NCBI GenBank assembly: GCA_965662355.1
Contig: CBFIHP010000008.1
Coordinates: forward strand, 1-64,000
DNA from: GCA-2683825 sp965662355
GTDB taxonomy: Bacteria; Planctomycetota; UBA1135; GCA-002686595
Length of the DNA stretch: 64,000 bases
Direction: 5' to 3'
A program made the position numbers and the translations under genes. The notes under the pieces were generated by a model. The model did no database searches and was not told the origin of the DNA. It was given only the letters and a program-made list of their open reading frames with translations. This document shows positions 1 to 10,040 of the stretch, in pieces (within the stretch, counting starts at the first letter, position 1; every line of letters begins with the position of its first letter).

Positions 1-1875
1 GGGGCCACCGGCGGGGCCCGGCTGGGCGCCAGCTTGTGCGCCGGGAGCGCCCCCCTGGGCCTCGGCCTGCTCCTTGTAGAGGATCTCGCCCAGCTTCTGG
101 GCCTTCTCCTGGAAGGCCTTCAAGGCCGCTTCGATCTTGGCCTTGTCCTCCGACTCGGCGGCGGTCTTCTTCAGCTCCGCCGCGGCCGTTTCGATCGCTT
201 GCTTGTCCTCGTCCGTGAGCTTGTCAGCGTGCTCTTTCAGCTGCTTCTCGGTCTCGTGGACGACCTGGTCGACCTGGTTCTTCAGATCGACGACCTCACG
301 GCGCTCCTTGTCGCTCTCGGCATTGGCCTCGGCGTCGCGACGCATGCTCTCGACCTCTTCCTCGGAAAGACCCGAGGAGGCCTCGATGCGAATCGCCTGC
401 TCCTTGCCGGTGCCCTTGTCGAGCGCCTTCACACTGAGAATACCGTTGGCATCCAGGTCGAAAGTCACTTCGATCTGCGGCACACCTCGCGGTGACGGCG
501 GAAGGCCGTCGAGGTGGAACTTGCCGAGCGTGCGATTGTCCTTGACGAACTCGCGCTCGCCCTGAAGCACGTGGATCTCGACGGAAGGCTGGTTGTCAGC
601 CGCCGTCGAGAACGTCTGGCCCTTCGAGGTCGGGATGGTCGAGTTGCGCTCGATCAGCTTCGTGAAGACACCGCCCAGGGTTTCGATCCCCAGGGACAGC
701 GGCGTCACGTCGAGCAGCACGACCTCGGAAACCTCGCCGGAGAGAATCGCGCCCTGGATGGCAGCACCGAGGGAAACGACCTCGTCGGGGTTGACACTCT
801 TGTTCGGCTCCTTGCCGAAGATCTTCTGAACGCGCTCCTGGACGGCGGGGATCCGCGTGGATCCGCCAACCAGGATCACGTCGTCGACGTCGCTCGCGCT
901 CAGGTTCGCGTCGGCCAGGGCTTTCTTGCACGGTCCGTCCGTGCGCTCCACCAGGCCTTCGATCAGCTGTTCGAACTTGGCGCGCGAAATCGTCTGCTGC
1001 AGGTGCTTCGGCCCGGAGGCGTCGGCGGTAATGAACGGAAGGTTGATATCGGTGGACGTGGCGCTCGAGAGCTCGCACTTGGCCTTCTCGCAGGCCTCCT
1101 TGAGGCGTTGCAGAGCCATGGCGTCGGAGCGGATGTCGATGCCGGCCGAGCTCTTGAACTCGTCCGCAACGAAATCGATCAGCGCTTCGTCGAAGTCGTC
1201 GCCACCGAGGTGCGTGTCACCATTGGTCGAAAGGACCTCGAAGACGCCGTCGCCGATATCGAGAATCGAGATGTCGAAGGTGCCACCGCCGAGGTCGTAG
1301 ACCGCGACGCGTCCCGTCTTCTCCTTGTCGAGCCCGTACGCCAGGGCCGAGGCGGTCGGCTCGTTGATGATGCGGCATACCTCGAGCCCGGCGATCGTGC
1401 CGGCGTCCTTGGTCGCCTGTCGCTGGGCGTCGTTGAAGTACGCAGGCACGGTGATGACCGCCTTCACGACCGTCTCGCCCAGGTAGGACTCGGCGGCCTC
1501 CTTCAGGTTCGTGAGAACCATGGCGCTGATCTCGGGCGGCGTGTACTGCTTGTCGTCGATCGCGACCTTCACCAGCTCTTCGGGGTTGCCCACGAGCTTG
1601 TAGGGCACCGAGCGTTCCTCGCTCGCGACCTCGTTGTGACGCCGGCCCATGAAACGCTTGATCGAGAAGATCGTGCGCTCGGGGTTGGTCACCGCTTGGC
1701 GCCTGGCCGGAGCGCCGACGAGGCGGTTGCCGTCGGACTGGAAGGCGACCACGGAAGGCGTGGTGCGAGCGCCCTCGAGGTTCGGGATGACCTTCGGCTC
1801 ACCGCCCTCGACCACCGAGACCACGGAGTTCGTGGTGCCCAGGTCGATGCCGATGATCTTCTGCTGCTTGCTCAT
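1..1875 (-). CDS. dnaK: Molecular chaperone DnaK (Hsp70), 3' end cut by window edge
   Basis: ATP-dependent Hsp70 chaperone that folds and protects cytosolic proteins together with DnaJ and GrpE. The reading frame starts at ATG 1875, preceded by GAGGAA as ribosome binding site, and stays open to base 1 (625 codons). The N-terminus carries the Hsp70 phosphate-binding signature IGIDLGTTNS. Further on are VYDLGGGTFDIS and ILVGGSTRIP, and the substrate-binding domain begins after the DVTPLSLGIET motif. A Gly/Ala/Pro/Gln-rich tail has begun at the left edge, so probably only about 15-25 residues are missing. The upstream neighbour on the same strand is a sigma-54 activator gene, 234 bases away. Identification is certain. 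Confidence 0.98.
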   Translation of the reverse strand, partial: MSKQQKIIGIDLGTTNSVVSVVEGGEPKVIPNLEGARTTPSVVAFQSDGNRLVGAPARRQAVTNPERTIFSIKRFMGRRHNEVASEERSVPYKLVGNPEELVKVAIDDKQYTPPEISAMVLTNLKEAAESYLGETVVKAVITVPAYFNDAQRQATKDAGTIAGLEVCRIINEPTASALAYGLDKEKTGRVAVYDLGGGTFDISILDIGDGVFEVLSTNGDTHLGGDDFDEALIDFVADEFKSSAGIDIRSDAMALQRLKEACEKAKCELSSATSTDINLPFITADASGPKHLQQTISRAKFEQLIEGLVERTDGPCKKALADANLSASDVDDVILVGGSTRIPAVQERVQKIFGKEPNKSVNPDEVVSLGAAIQGAILSGEVSEVVLLDVTPLSLGIETLGGVFTKLIERNSTIPTSKGQTFSTAADNQPSVEIHVLQGEREFVKDNRTLGKFHLDGLPPSPRGVPQIEVTFDLDANGILSVKALDKGTGKEQAIRIEASSGLSEEEVESMRRDAEANAESDKERREVVDLKNQVDQVVHETEKQLKEHADKLTDEDKQAIETAAAELKKTAAESEDKAKIEAALKAFQEKAQKLGEILYKEQAEAQGGAPGAQAGAQPGPAGGP

Positions 1876-1913
1876 GGGATTCCTCGGAAGGGTTGGCGAA
1901 GTCCCAGACGCAG

Positions 1914-1930
1914 AAACAAACCCCGTGCCA
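1914..1930 (-). promoter_or_regulatory. Possible sigma-54-type promoter upstream of dnaK
   Basis: Read on the minus strand, TGGCAC (1930-1925), five bases, then TTGTT (1919-1915) lies about 40 bases before the dnaK ATG. The sigma-54 consensus is TGGCAC-N5-TTGCA/T, so the -24 element is perfect and the -12 element has a T in place of the important C. The neighbouring NtrC-type gene makes sigma-54 control thinkable. One mismatch at the key -12 base keeps this weak, and I see no CIRCE-like inverted repeat in the same gap. Confidence 0.25.
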
Positions 1931-2060
1931 AGCTGCTGGGAAGGCACTCCGAAGGGCTCGGAGCCCCGCAAGGGGCCCTGGAGGGCCCTTTGCCGCTCCC
2001 AGGCCCTCCGACTGGACGCCGATTTGGCAGCCCCAAGAGGGCGCCTGTCAGGCTGGCATA

Positions 2061-2093
2061 CCTCTTCCGGAGCCCAAGAGGCCCCTCGGGGCC
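2061..2093 (-). terminator. Two GC-rich stem-loops after the response-regulator gene
   Basis: Just downstream of the response-regulator stop codon are a perfect GGCCCC-TC-GGGGCC inverted repeat (2080-2093) and an adjoining CCTCTT/AAGAGG stem with a nine-base loop (2061-2081). No T-run follows on the minus strand, so this is not a classical intrinsic terminator. It may slow transcription between the two-component operon and dnaK. The remaining bases up to the dnaK start show more GGGCCC repeats but no gene. Confidence 0.35.
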
Positions 2094-2109
2094 GATCCCC
2101 GCCGAGGTC

Positions 2110-3515
<1,406 letters not shown>

Positions 3516-3519
<4 letters not shown>

Positions 3520-4355
3520 GTAGTCTCGTCTCGTTTCGGTTCCGGGTCCGTGTTGCGCGAGCCGGTCAGTTCCAGGGCCAACGGTAAGCTGATGGAGAAG
3601 GACGTTCCCCGCCCCTCCTCCGCCACGACGGTGATCGTTCCACCGTGCTCTTCGATGATTCGCCGTGCCGTCGCAAGTCCCAATCCCGTTCCACCCTGCT
3701 TGTCCGACCAGTACTCGTCGAAACAGCGTTCGAGCTTTTCCGGCCCCATCCCCATCCCCGTATCGGTGATCGCGATCTCGACCTGGGTCGCGTTGCGGCG
3801 CACGCGAACCAGGAGCTCACCGCCTTCGGGCATGGCCTGGCGCGCGTTCACGAACAGGTTCAGAACGGCCTGCTTGATCTGCACCTCGTCAGCTAGCACC
3901 AGGGGCAGGCCCGGGACGAGATCGACGTGATGGCGAATGCCCGCCTGTTCATCCTCCGGCTCGACGAAATCCAAAAGCTCCTGAACGATGCGCGAAATGT
4001 CCTCGGGCCGCCGATTCACTTCACCCCCGCGGGCATAGTGCAGGAACTCCTCGAGAATGTGCTCGAGCCGCTGCACCTCACGCTGCAGGGTGCGGATGCG
4101 TTTCAGGCTGCGCACCTCGCGCGGAGTGCGCTCGGGCTGCTTGGGATTGCGTACCGAGCCTGCCCGCTCCCACTCCTCCTGGAGCAGGGTCAGGTTGATC
4201 GACATGGTCGAGAGCGGGTTCTTGATCTCGTGGGCCAGGCCGTCCGCCAGGCGCACGAGAAAGCGAATCCGCTTCGGACCGAGCCTGCGGCCGTCGGGTC
4301 CCGCGTCCCGGTCGCCGGCCACCTTCTCACGATCTGCAGAAGCTTCGTTCATCAT
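3516..4355 (-). CDS. Soluble sensor histidine kinase, partner of the NtrC-type regulator
   Basis: Histidine kinase of 279 residues consisting almost only of the transmitter. The HisKA H-box LAHEIKNPLS has the phospho-acceptor at H42. The HATPase_c domain has N170 in the N-box, DTGMG near 198-202 and GGTGLGLA at 221-228. There is no transmembrane segment and no recognisable PAS, GAF or periplasmic sensor; only about 35 charged residues precede the H-box. The signal is therefore probably cytosolic or brought by a partner protein, as for NtrB-like kinases. It overlaps the regulator gene by 4 bases. The start is ATG 4355, with a second ATG directly after it. It is divergent from the Sua5-phosphatase gene with a 43-base gap that must hold both promoters. 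Confidence 0.93.
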
Positions 4356-4398
4356 GTCCCGTAGACGGATAGGCTAGCAGCCCCCGCGCCTCTCCCCC

Positions 4399-5514
4399 AT
4401 GAGTGACCGTTCCGAACTCGATTTGCGCATAGAAATCGCCGAAGGCAAGCCTCCGCGCGACCTGCGTAAGCGCGTCGAGCGCCACCTCGCCGCGGGCGAG
4501 CTCGTCGCGCTGCCCACCGAAACCGTGTACGGGATCGCCGCCAGGGCCGACTCCCCCGAGGCCCTGGAGAGGCTGCGCGCCCTCAAGGGCCGCGACGCGG
4601 CCCGCGCCCTCAGCTGGCACGTCGCCAGCCGCGAGGTCGTCGAGCGCTTCGACGAGCTGCGCCCCCTGGCCCGGCGTCTTGCCGCTCGCTACTGGCCAGG
4701 TCCCTTGACCCTGGTGCTCCACGGCGTGCCCGAGGGCCTCGAGGGCCTGGCGAGCGATGGCTGGCTGGGTGTCAGACTCCCCGCCAACCTGACGACCCAG
4801 GGGGTCATCGAGGGCCTCGACTTCGCGGTATGTCTCTCGAGCGCGAACAAGAGCGGCGGACAGCCGTGCACCAGCGGCCCCGCCGTCGAGCAGCTCTTCG
4901 GAGACGATCTGGCCCTCGTCGTCGACGGCGGCCCTTCGCGGCTCGGCGAGAGCTCGGGCGTGCTCAAGCTGGGCCGGGGACAGTTCGAGCTCTTGCGCGA
5001 GGGTCTCTTGCCGATCGAGGACCTGCGCCGCATCGCGGGACTGCGCCTCGGTTTTTGCTGCACCGGCAACACCTGCCGCTCGCCCATGGCCGAGGGACTC
5101 GCCCTGCGCCTGATCGCCGAGCGCCTGGGCGTCGCGGGCCCACGTGAACGCCAAGCCGTAGCGGAGTTCGGCTTCGAGATCTCCTCGTTCGGTACCTTCG
5201 CCTCGCCGGGTGCACGGGCCAGCAGCTATACGCTTGACGTGCTCGCCCAAAGAGACATCGCTCTGTCCGAACACGCCTCGACCCCGGCAACCCCGGAGCT
5301 CGTGCGAGAACTGGATCAGGTCTACTGCCTCACGCGTTCCCACCTGGATGCGCTGAAGGCCATGCTGCCCCCCGGCCGCGCCAAGAAGCTGGCGCTCCTG
5401 GATCCGGATGGGCGCGACATCGCGGATCCGATCGGAGGATCGCTAGCGGTCTACGAGCAGTGCGGAGACGCCATTCTCCGGGCCCTCGAAGCCCACGCCA
5501 GCGACTGGGCGTAG
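4399..5514 (+). CDS. Fusion: Sua5/YciO/YrdC threonylcarbamoyl-AMP synthase domain + low-molecular-weight phosphotyrosine phosphatase
   Basis: A 371-residue two-domain protein. Residues about 20-205 are a Sua5/YrdC domain (LPTETVYGIA at 38-47, YWPGPLTLV at 98-106, SSANKSG at 147-153), the enzyme that makes threonylcarbamoyl-AMP for t6A modification of ANN-reading tRNAs. Residues about 215-365 are an LMW-type tyrosine phosphatase with the C-X5-R-S loop CTGNTCRS (catalytic C221, R227) and a DP pair in the C-terminal DIADPIGG motif that would supply the general acid. Both active sites look intact. The junction is short, so this is one polypeptide rather than two overlapping genes. Whether it is the cell's only t6A enzyme cannot be judged here. 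It is convergent with ptsN, 10 bases apart. Confidence 0.93.
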   Translation: MSDRSELDLRIEIAEGKPPRDLRKRVERHLAAGELVALPTETVYGIAARADSPEALERLRALKGRDAARALSWHVASREVVERFDELRPLARRLAARYWPGPLTLVLHGVPEGLEGLASDGWLGVRLPANLTTQGVIEGLDFAVCLSSANKSGGQPCTSGPAVEQLFGDDLALVVDGGPSRLGESSGVLKLGRGQFELLREGLLPIEDLRRIAGLRLGFCCTGNTCRSPMAEGLALRLIAERLGVAGPRERQAVAEFGFEISSFGTFASPGARASSYTLDVLAQRDIALSEHASTPATPELVRELDQVYCLTRSHLDALKAMLPPGRAKKLALLDPDGRDIADPIGGSLAVYEQCGDAILRALEAHASDWA

Positions 5515-5524
5515 CTCGTCCGTT

Positions 5525-5986
5525 CTAGCCGGCGGCTTCCGCAAGGGCGTGCCAGGCCTCTTCCGAGCTCCCCGCCTGCAGGAGTGCACGCCGCACCGGT
5601 TCCTTTCCGAGAATCTTGGCTACCTCAGCCAGGGTGCGGATGTGCAGGAGCTTTTCCTTGGGCGGTATCAGGAGCAGCACGAGGAAGTTCGTAGGGCTCG
5701 CATCGATGCTCTCGAAGTTGAGGCCTCTCTGATCGATGGCCATGCAAGCCACGATTTCTTCGAGGCCCTCCACCGCCGCGTGTGGAATGGCGATGCCCTT
5801 CTCCATGCCGGTCGACATCGAGCGCTCGCGGGCATTGACGGCCTCGTGCAGCTTGTCACGAAGCTCTTCGGCGTAGTGGCCGGAAGCGTGGAGGTGTTCC
5901 ATCAAGCGGTCGATCGCCACCCATTTGTCGGGGGCGTCGAAACCGCAAAGGATGTCCTCCGGTTTCAAGAGCTCCTGCATGCGCAT
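5525..5986 (-). CDS. ptsN: PTS IIA-like nitrogen-regulatory protein (PtsN type)
   Basis: A single EIIA (fructose/mannitol-type) domain of 153 residues. The phosphorylatable histidine is H69 in the GIAIPHAAV motif, as in PtsN/EIIA-Ntr, and the length matches PtsN (about 150-165). Proteins of this family accept phosphate from an EI/NPr chain and act as regulators of nitrogen, potassium or envelope stress pathways rather than as sugar transporters; no EIIB or EIIC partner is visible here. It lies 43 bases downstream of nhaA on the same strand and is probably co-transcribed. EIIA domains fused or linked to sodium/proton antiporters are known in other bacteria, so a role in regulating NhaA is possible but inferred. 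Confidence 0.85.
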   Translation of the reverse strand: MRMQELLKPEDILCGFDAPDKWVAIDRLMEHLHASGHYAEELRDKLHEAVNARERSMSTGMEKGIAIPHAAVEGLEEIVACMAIDQRGLNFESIDASPTNFLVLLLIPPKEKLLHIRTLAEVAKILGKEPVRRALLQAGSSEEAWHALAEAAG

Positions 5987-6029
5987 CGTGTGGTCCAGCT
6001 TACTTCATGCCGCCGGGTTGCCCGACAGC

Positions 6030-7316
6030 CTAGGGGTTCGTGGGTTTGTTCCGTTCGAGCTCGCCCGGGCGAATCTTCTTGATGCCCAGCATGGCTCCGA
6101 GGGGGATGGCGATGATCCCGACGAAGCCGCTGAAGAGCGCCCCCATCTTGGCCTGCCCGAGCAGATCCGCGTCCACGAAAGCGGCCGCGGCGACGAAAAG
6201 GGCCACTGTCAGTCCGAGGGCGGCGATGAAAGCGGCCATTATCAGCTCTTTCATGCCCATGTGTTCGGGCAGTGCCAGGCCGAGTTTCACGGCGATCCAG
6301 CCGCATAGCGTGATGCCCACGGTTTTTCCGACGATCAGCGAGCCCAGGATGATCCAGGTCATCGGACCGATGCCGGCAAACTCGACGCCCGCGTTTGCGA
6401 AGGCGAAGAAGAACAGCCCCAGATCGACCATCAGCTTCAGGTCGTGTTCGAAGTTGTGCAGGGCCGAGTGCGGCCCATGTCCCCCGGTGTCACCGGTTCC
6501 GGCCTCCGCGTCGATGAACAGCCCCGTGTCCCGCTTCGGACCGGGAAGGAAGGGCACGATGAAGACCAGGGCCAGGGCCGGGTGCATGTTGGCCAGGACG
6601 AGTCCCGCCCAGGCCAGGGGGCCCGCCAAGAGGATGTAGGGCTGCCATTTCTGGACCTTGACCTGGCGCAGCACGAGAGCCAGGGCCATGCCGCCCAGCA
6701 CCAGGAGCAGCCACATGGGCTCGGCCGGGTGGGTCGGATCCCCGTAGAAGACGGCGATGATCACCAGGCCGATGGCGTCGTCGGCGACGGCCAGAAGGAG
6801 GAGAAAACTGACCGCCGGATGGCCCCCACCGAAGACCGTACGGGAAACGAGCCAGGCCAGAGCGATGTCCGTGGCGGTCGGGATTCCCCAACCCCTGATA
6901 AGGGCAGCGGGCTCCATGCCCGGAAAGAGATCCATCCCCATGCAAACGGAGAGCGCGAGGAAGAACACCCCCACCGGCCCGAAAACCCCTCCGAGCGTGG
7001 AGAGGATGGGATTCATGGCCTTGCCGATCGGATTCAGGCTGCCTCCCGGTAGTACGGACTCGGTGATCTCCTTGGCCGCGATCCCGAAGAAAAACACCAT
7101 GAAGATGTCGTTGATCAGAAAATGCAACGTCATCGGGTGCCCGAAGATGACTCCCCAGCCCTCCCCAAGTACGGCCGCGATGGGGTTCAGCTCGACGAGA
7201 TGGTGGTGGCCATCACTGTCGAGGTTCGCCCAGACGAGTGCCGCGAAGACACCAACGATCAGGGGGATCGAGAACTCCTGCAGCAGGTTGACGAATCCGG
7301 TCTTCTTGTTGCTCAA
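6030..7316 (-). CDS. nhaA: Na+/H+ antiporter NhaA
   Basis: Electrogenic sodium/proton antiporter of the inner membrane, 428 residues, close to the usual family size of about 390-440. The ion-binding aspartates are present: D150 in PTATDIALAW and the pair D179-D180 in AVADDAIG, matching E. coli D133 and D163-D164. The FAFANAGV motif of the second unwound helix is also present. A His-rich DGHHHL stretch follows the first helix. The best start is TTG 7316 and the ribosome binding site is weak. It precedes the ptsN-like gene by 43 bases. A Na+/H+ antiporter fits a marine or saline lifestyle but does not prove one. Confidence 0.96.
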   Translation of the reverse strand: MSNKKTGFVNLLQEFSIPLIVGVFAALVWANLDSDGHHHLVELNPIAAVLGEGWGVIFGHPMTLHFLINDIFMVFFFGIAAKEITESVLPGGSLNPIGKAMNPILSTLGGVFGPVGVFFLALSVCMGMDLFPGMEPAALIRGWGIPTATDIALAWLVSRTVFGGGHPAVSFLLLLAVADDAIGLVIIAVFYGDPTHPAEPMWLLLVLGGMALALVLRQVKVQKWQPYILLAGPLAWAGLVLANMHPALALVFIVPFLPGPKRDTGLFIDAEAGTGDTGGHGPHSALHNFEHDLKLMVDLGLFFFAFANAGVEFAGIGPMTWIILGSLIVGKTVGITLCGWIAVKLGLALPEHMGMKELIMAAFIAALGLTVALFVAAAAFVDADLLGQAKMGALFSGFVGIIAIPLGAMLGIKKIRPGELERNKPTNP

Positions 7317-7631
7317 GGTCCGTGTCTCTGGGCGGGCCGGGGAGCGACTCCCGGCGGTTGGAAGGGGTCTGGGTCGAGAGGATCCCGAGAATCGATCGAG
7401 GTACGCGTTCCCAGGATCACCCGCAACGGTCCCGGGGCACTGGGGAAAGTACTTCCATCACACCGGCGGGCTACGAGCACTCCCCGGTTCTCCGCTCGAT
7501 AGAGGGCGAGACTCTAGCAAGGCTTGCGTGCCCGTTTGAAGCGCCTGCAATCGACTGAGGACTCCGGGAAGTTTCGTGACCTCGGAGCGTCAAGGAGCGA
7601 TAACCCCGTAAACACGGGCCCTCCGCAGCGT

Positions 7632-7661
7632 TTGACAGGGAACCTGGATACCTCCTACAGT
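7632..7661 (+). promoter_or_regulatory. Sigma-70-type promoter candidate for the type II secretion operon
   Basis: A perfect -35 hexamer TTGACA (7632-7637) is followed after 18 bases by TACAGT (7656-7661), four of six matches to the -10 consensus. It lies about 80 bases before the gspD ATG on the correct strand. A GGGAAC/GTTCCC inverted repeat (7638-7643 and 7660-7665) spans the spacer and the end of the -10, a position where a repressor could block polymerase. Confidence 0.5.
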
Positions 7662-7697
7662 TCCCCCACCAACACTCGATAAAGGGACCTAACCTAG

Positions 7698-7723
7698 TAT
7701 CCACAAACAGGATACACCTATCC
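7698..7723. repeat. Alternating inverted repeat TATCC / GGATA / TATCC in the gspD leader
   Basis: TATCC (7698-7702), GGATA (7710-7714) and TATCC (7719-7723) alternate in orientation, so the middle copy can pair with either neighbour. This lies in the presumed 5' leader 20-45 bases before the gspD start. It could be a pair of mutually exclusive small hairpins or a protein site. The stems are only five base pairs, so chance is a real possibility. Confidence 0.3.
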
Positions 7724-7742
7724 ACTCGGACCGAAGCGACGC

Positions 7743-10040
7743 ATGAAGGCCCTCCTTAGACCGCTCCTTTCCCTGCTGCTCTTCACACCGCTCGTTCCGG
7801 GCCAAGGGAATCAAGCCGGGAATCAGCAAGGCGATCCGGTCGCACCGATTCAGGCGGTCGACGATCACTACGTGCTCAATTTTTCGGAGGACAAGGAGGA
7901 GCGCATCTCCCTCGAGTACTTCGTGAAGCTCTGCCAGGAAGCGACCCAGCTGAACTTCACCTACAACTCCCAGACGGAGACGAGCCTGGCCCAGCAATCG
8001 GTGGTCATGTTCGGTGAGAAGCGGATCCGCAAGGAGGATTTCTATCCCTTCTTCCAGATCCAGATGTTCATCAACGACTATGTCTGCGTCGAAGTCGGCC
8101 CCCCGCACATCTCGATTATCCTGATCCAGAGCCTTTCGAACCAGGCCCGCGGACAGAGCAGCAACATCAAACAGCGCGCGGTCTACGTGCTGCCGGAGAA
8201 CCTCGAGGACTACGCGGACCAGCCTGCGACACTGATCACCACGGTCCTGCACCTGCCGAACGTCGATGCTCGGACTCTGCAGACCCAGCTGCGCGCGCTG
8301 ATCACCGACACGACGACCCAGGGCATGATTGCCGCTGGCGAGCACTCGGTCATCCTGCAGGGCTTCGGCAGTTACATCTACTCCCTGGCGAAGCTGCTCG
8401 AACTGGTCGACTCGGAATCCGTGGGCGAGGAGGAGATTCCGCCGGTCTTCGACGTGATTCCACTCGAGTTCGCGGCCGCCGAAGACGTCGCCGACCTCGT
8501 CGAACAGCTGCTCGAAGCGCAACGCACCTCGAGCCGCACCCAATCCCGGCCGCGATCCGAGGGACAGGGCCCCGGAGGGCTGCTCCAGAACCAGGGCGTC
8601 GAGTCACGCATCCTCGTCGACGGGCGAACCAACTCGCTGCTCGTCATGGCCATGCCGGATGAAATGCCGCGCATCAAGGACCTGGTCGCACGGCTCGACG
8701 TCGAGGTCGTCGAACCCGAACGCAACTTCCACATCTACAGCCTGGACAACGTCAACGCGGATGATCTGGCTGAAGTCCTCGACAACTTCCTTTCGGACGC
8801 CGAGCGCCTCAGCGGTAATACCCAAGGCGGAACCGGCGGTCGGGCCCAGGGCGGCGGCGGTAGCGGCAACAGCTCGCGAACCAGCAACGACGTCGTCGTG
8901 GTACCGGACCCCAATTCCAACTCGCTCCTGATCGCGGCCAACAAGACGCGCTACGAGGAGGTACTCGAGCTGGTGCGCCAGCTGGACCAGCGCCAGGACC
9001 AGGTGTTGATCGAGAGCGCCTTGATCGAATTGACGGACAATGCGCTCTTCGACCTGGGGGTCGAATGGGCTTTCGCGGATGTGAACGGCGAAGGCGGCTA
9101 TGGGGTCACTAGCTTTGGCCTCTCCGACATCGTTCTCGATCCCATCAACGGTGAGGCCTCCCGGGTCCCGATGGTGGCCAACGGTATCTCTGCCGGCATC
9201 CTCTCGGGCAATGCGGCGAATATCCCGCTCTTGATTTCCGCTGCCCAGAACCGATCCGACACGAACGTCCTGAATATTCCCTCGGTGCTCGTCAACAACA
9301 ACGGCTCGGCTACGGTCGTGACCCTGGACCAGCAACCGACGACCACGATCACCTCCACGGGGGTCGGCGGTCAGACGCAGGAAAACTTCAACGATTACCA
9401 GGACGCCGGTATCACACTCGAGATCTCTCCCTCGATCAGTGCGGCGCGCTACCTGCGACTGGACATCTCGCTGTCCGTCTCGAACTTCACCGCGAGCTTC
9501 GCCAACTCGGCCATCCCGCCTCCGCGAGTCACCCGTGAAATGAGCACGCAGGTCAACATCCCCGACGGCGACACGATGGTCATCGGCGGCGTGGTGTCCG
9601 ACATCTTCCGCGAAGAGCGCGATGGTGTGCCGTGGTTTGCGGATCTGCCGTTGATCGGTCAGCTCTTCCGTCGGGACTCGAAGTCGAACAGCCGCACGAC
9701 GCTGTACTTCTTCGTGACACCCCACATCCTCCACGACCGTGACTTCGCCGACCTGGCGGAGATCTCCTACCAGAAGAAGCTCGAAGCTGCCGAGGTCATC
9801 GGCTCCGACCGGGTGCGCGTCGTCGACCCCACCTTCGGCGCGGACGACACGGCGATCGATTTCGACTCCTTCCAGGTCCCCCTCTATCGCGCTCCCGAGC
9901 GCGGCGAGGTGAACGCTGAATCGATCGGCCTCGATGCAATGCGCCGCAACGAGCTCATGCGTAAGGGGGCGAGTTCCGGTGGTGCAAACCGTCCTGGTTC
10001 TGCCAGTGCGGAGTCCGAAGGTGGGACGGAGACCCCTTAG
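7743..10040 (+). CDS. gspD: Type II secretion system secretin GspD
   Basis: Outer-membrane secretin that forms the exit pore of the type II secretion system, 765 residues. It begins with a signal peptide (MKALLRPLLSLLLF..., cleavage near residue 20). Periplasmic N-domains follow: three repeats with the pattern DA-x-x-(L/V)-x-x-x-L and ILVDGRTNSL / VVPDPNSNSL, separated by two low-complexity linkers (Ser/Arg/Gln about 260-285, Gly-rich about 359-383). The secretin barrel domain spans about 420-665, ends in a typical LFFVTPHIL-like motif (here YFFVTPHIL) and includes PWFADLPLIGQLF. About 100 further residues form a tail that may bind a pilotin. First gene of the operon; its TAG shares one base with the gspE GTG start. 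Confidence 0.96.
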   Translation: MKALLRPLLSLLLFTPLVPGQGNQAGNQQGDPVAPIQAVDDHYVLNFSEDKEERISLEYFVKLCQEATQLNFTYNSQTETSLAQQSVVMFGEKRIRKEDFYPFFQIQMFINDYVCVEVGPPHISIILIQSLSNQARGQSSNIKQRAVYVLPENLEDYADQPATLITTVLHLPNVDARTLQTQLRALITDTTTQGMIAAGEHSVILQGFGSYIYSLAKLLELVDSESVGEEEIPPVFDVIPLEFAAAEDVADLVEQLLEAQRTSSRTQSRPRSEGQGPGGLLQNQGVESRILVDGRTNSLLVMAMPDEMPRIKDLVARLDVEVVEPERNFHIYSLDNVNADDLAEVLDNFLSDAERLSGNTQGGTGGRAQGGGGSGNSSRTSNDVVVVPDPNSNSLLIAANKTRYEEVLELVRQLDQRQDQVLIESALIELTDNALFDLGVEWAFADVNGEGGYGVTSFGLSDIVLDPINGEASRVPMVANGISAGILSGNAANIPLLISAAQNRSDTNVLNIPSVLVNNNGSATVVTLDQQPTTTITSTGVGGQTQENFNDYQDAGITLEISPSISAARYLRLDISLSVSNFTASFANSAIPPPRVTREMSTQVNIPDGDTMVIGGVVSDIFREERDGVPWFADLPLIGQLFRRDSKSNSRTTLYFFVTPHILHDRDFADLAEISYQKKLEAAEVIGSDRVRVVDPTFGADDTAIDFDSFQVPLYRAPERGEVNAESIGLDAMRRNELMRKGASSGGANRPGSASAESEGGTETP

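Larger units (their letters stand above)
7317..7742. other. 426-base intergenic region between divergent nhaA and gspD
   Basis: This is the only gap above 300 bases. I see no convincing gene in it: the short open frames have poor composition and no ribosome binding site. The part nearest gspD holds a good promoter candidate and two sets of short inverted repeats, listed separately. The part next to nhaA must carry the nhaA promoter, but no clear -35/-10 pair is recognisable there. Confidence 0.6.

Noticed and set aside
4327..5343. Open frame of 338 codons on the minus strand opposite the Sua5-phosphatase fusion
   Set aside because: Antisense shadow; the plus-strand frame carries all catalytic motifs.
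7471..7725. 84-codon minus-strand open frame in the nhaA-gspD gap
   Set aside because: Irregular composition, no ribosome binding site, and it overlaps the likely gspD promoter and operator repeats.
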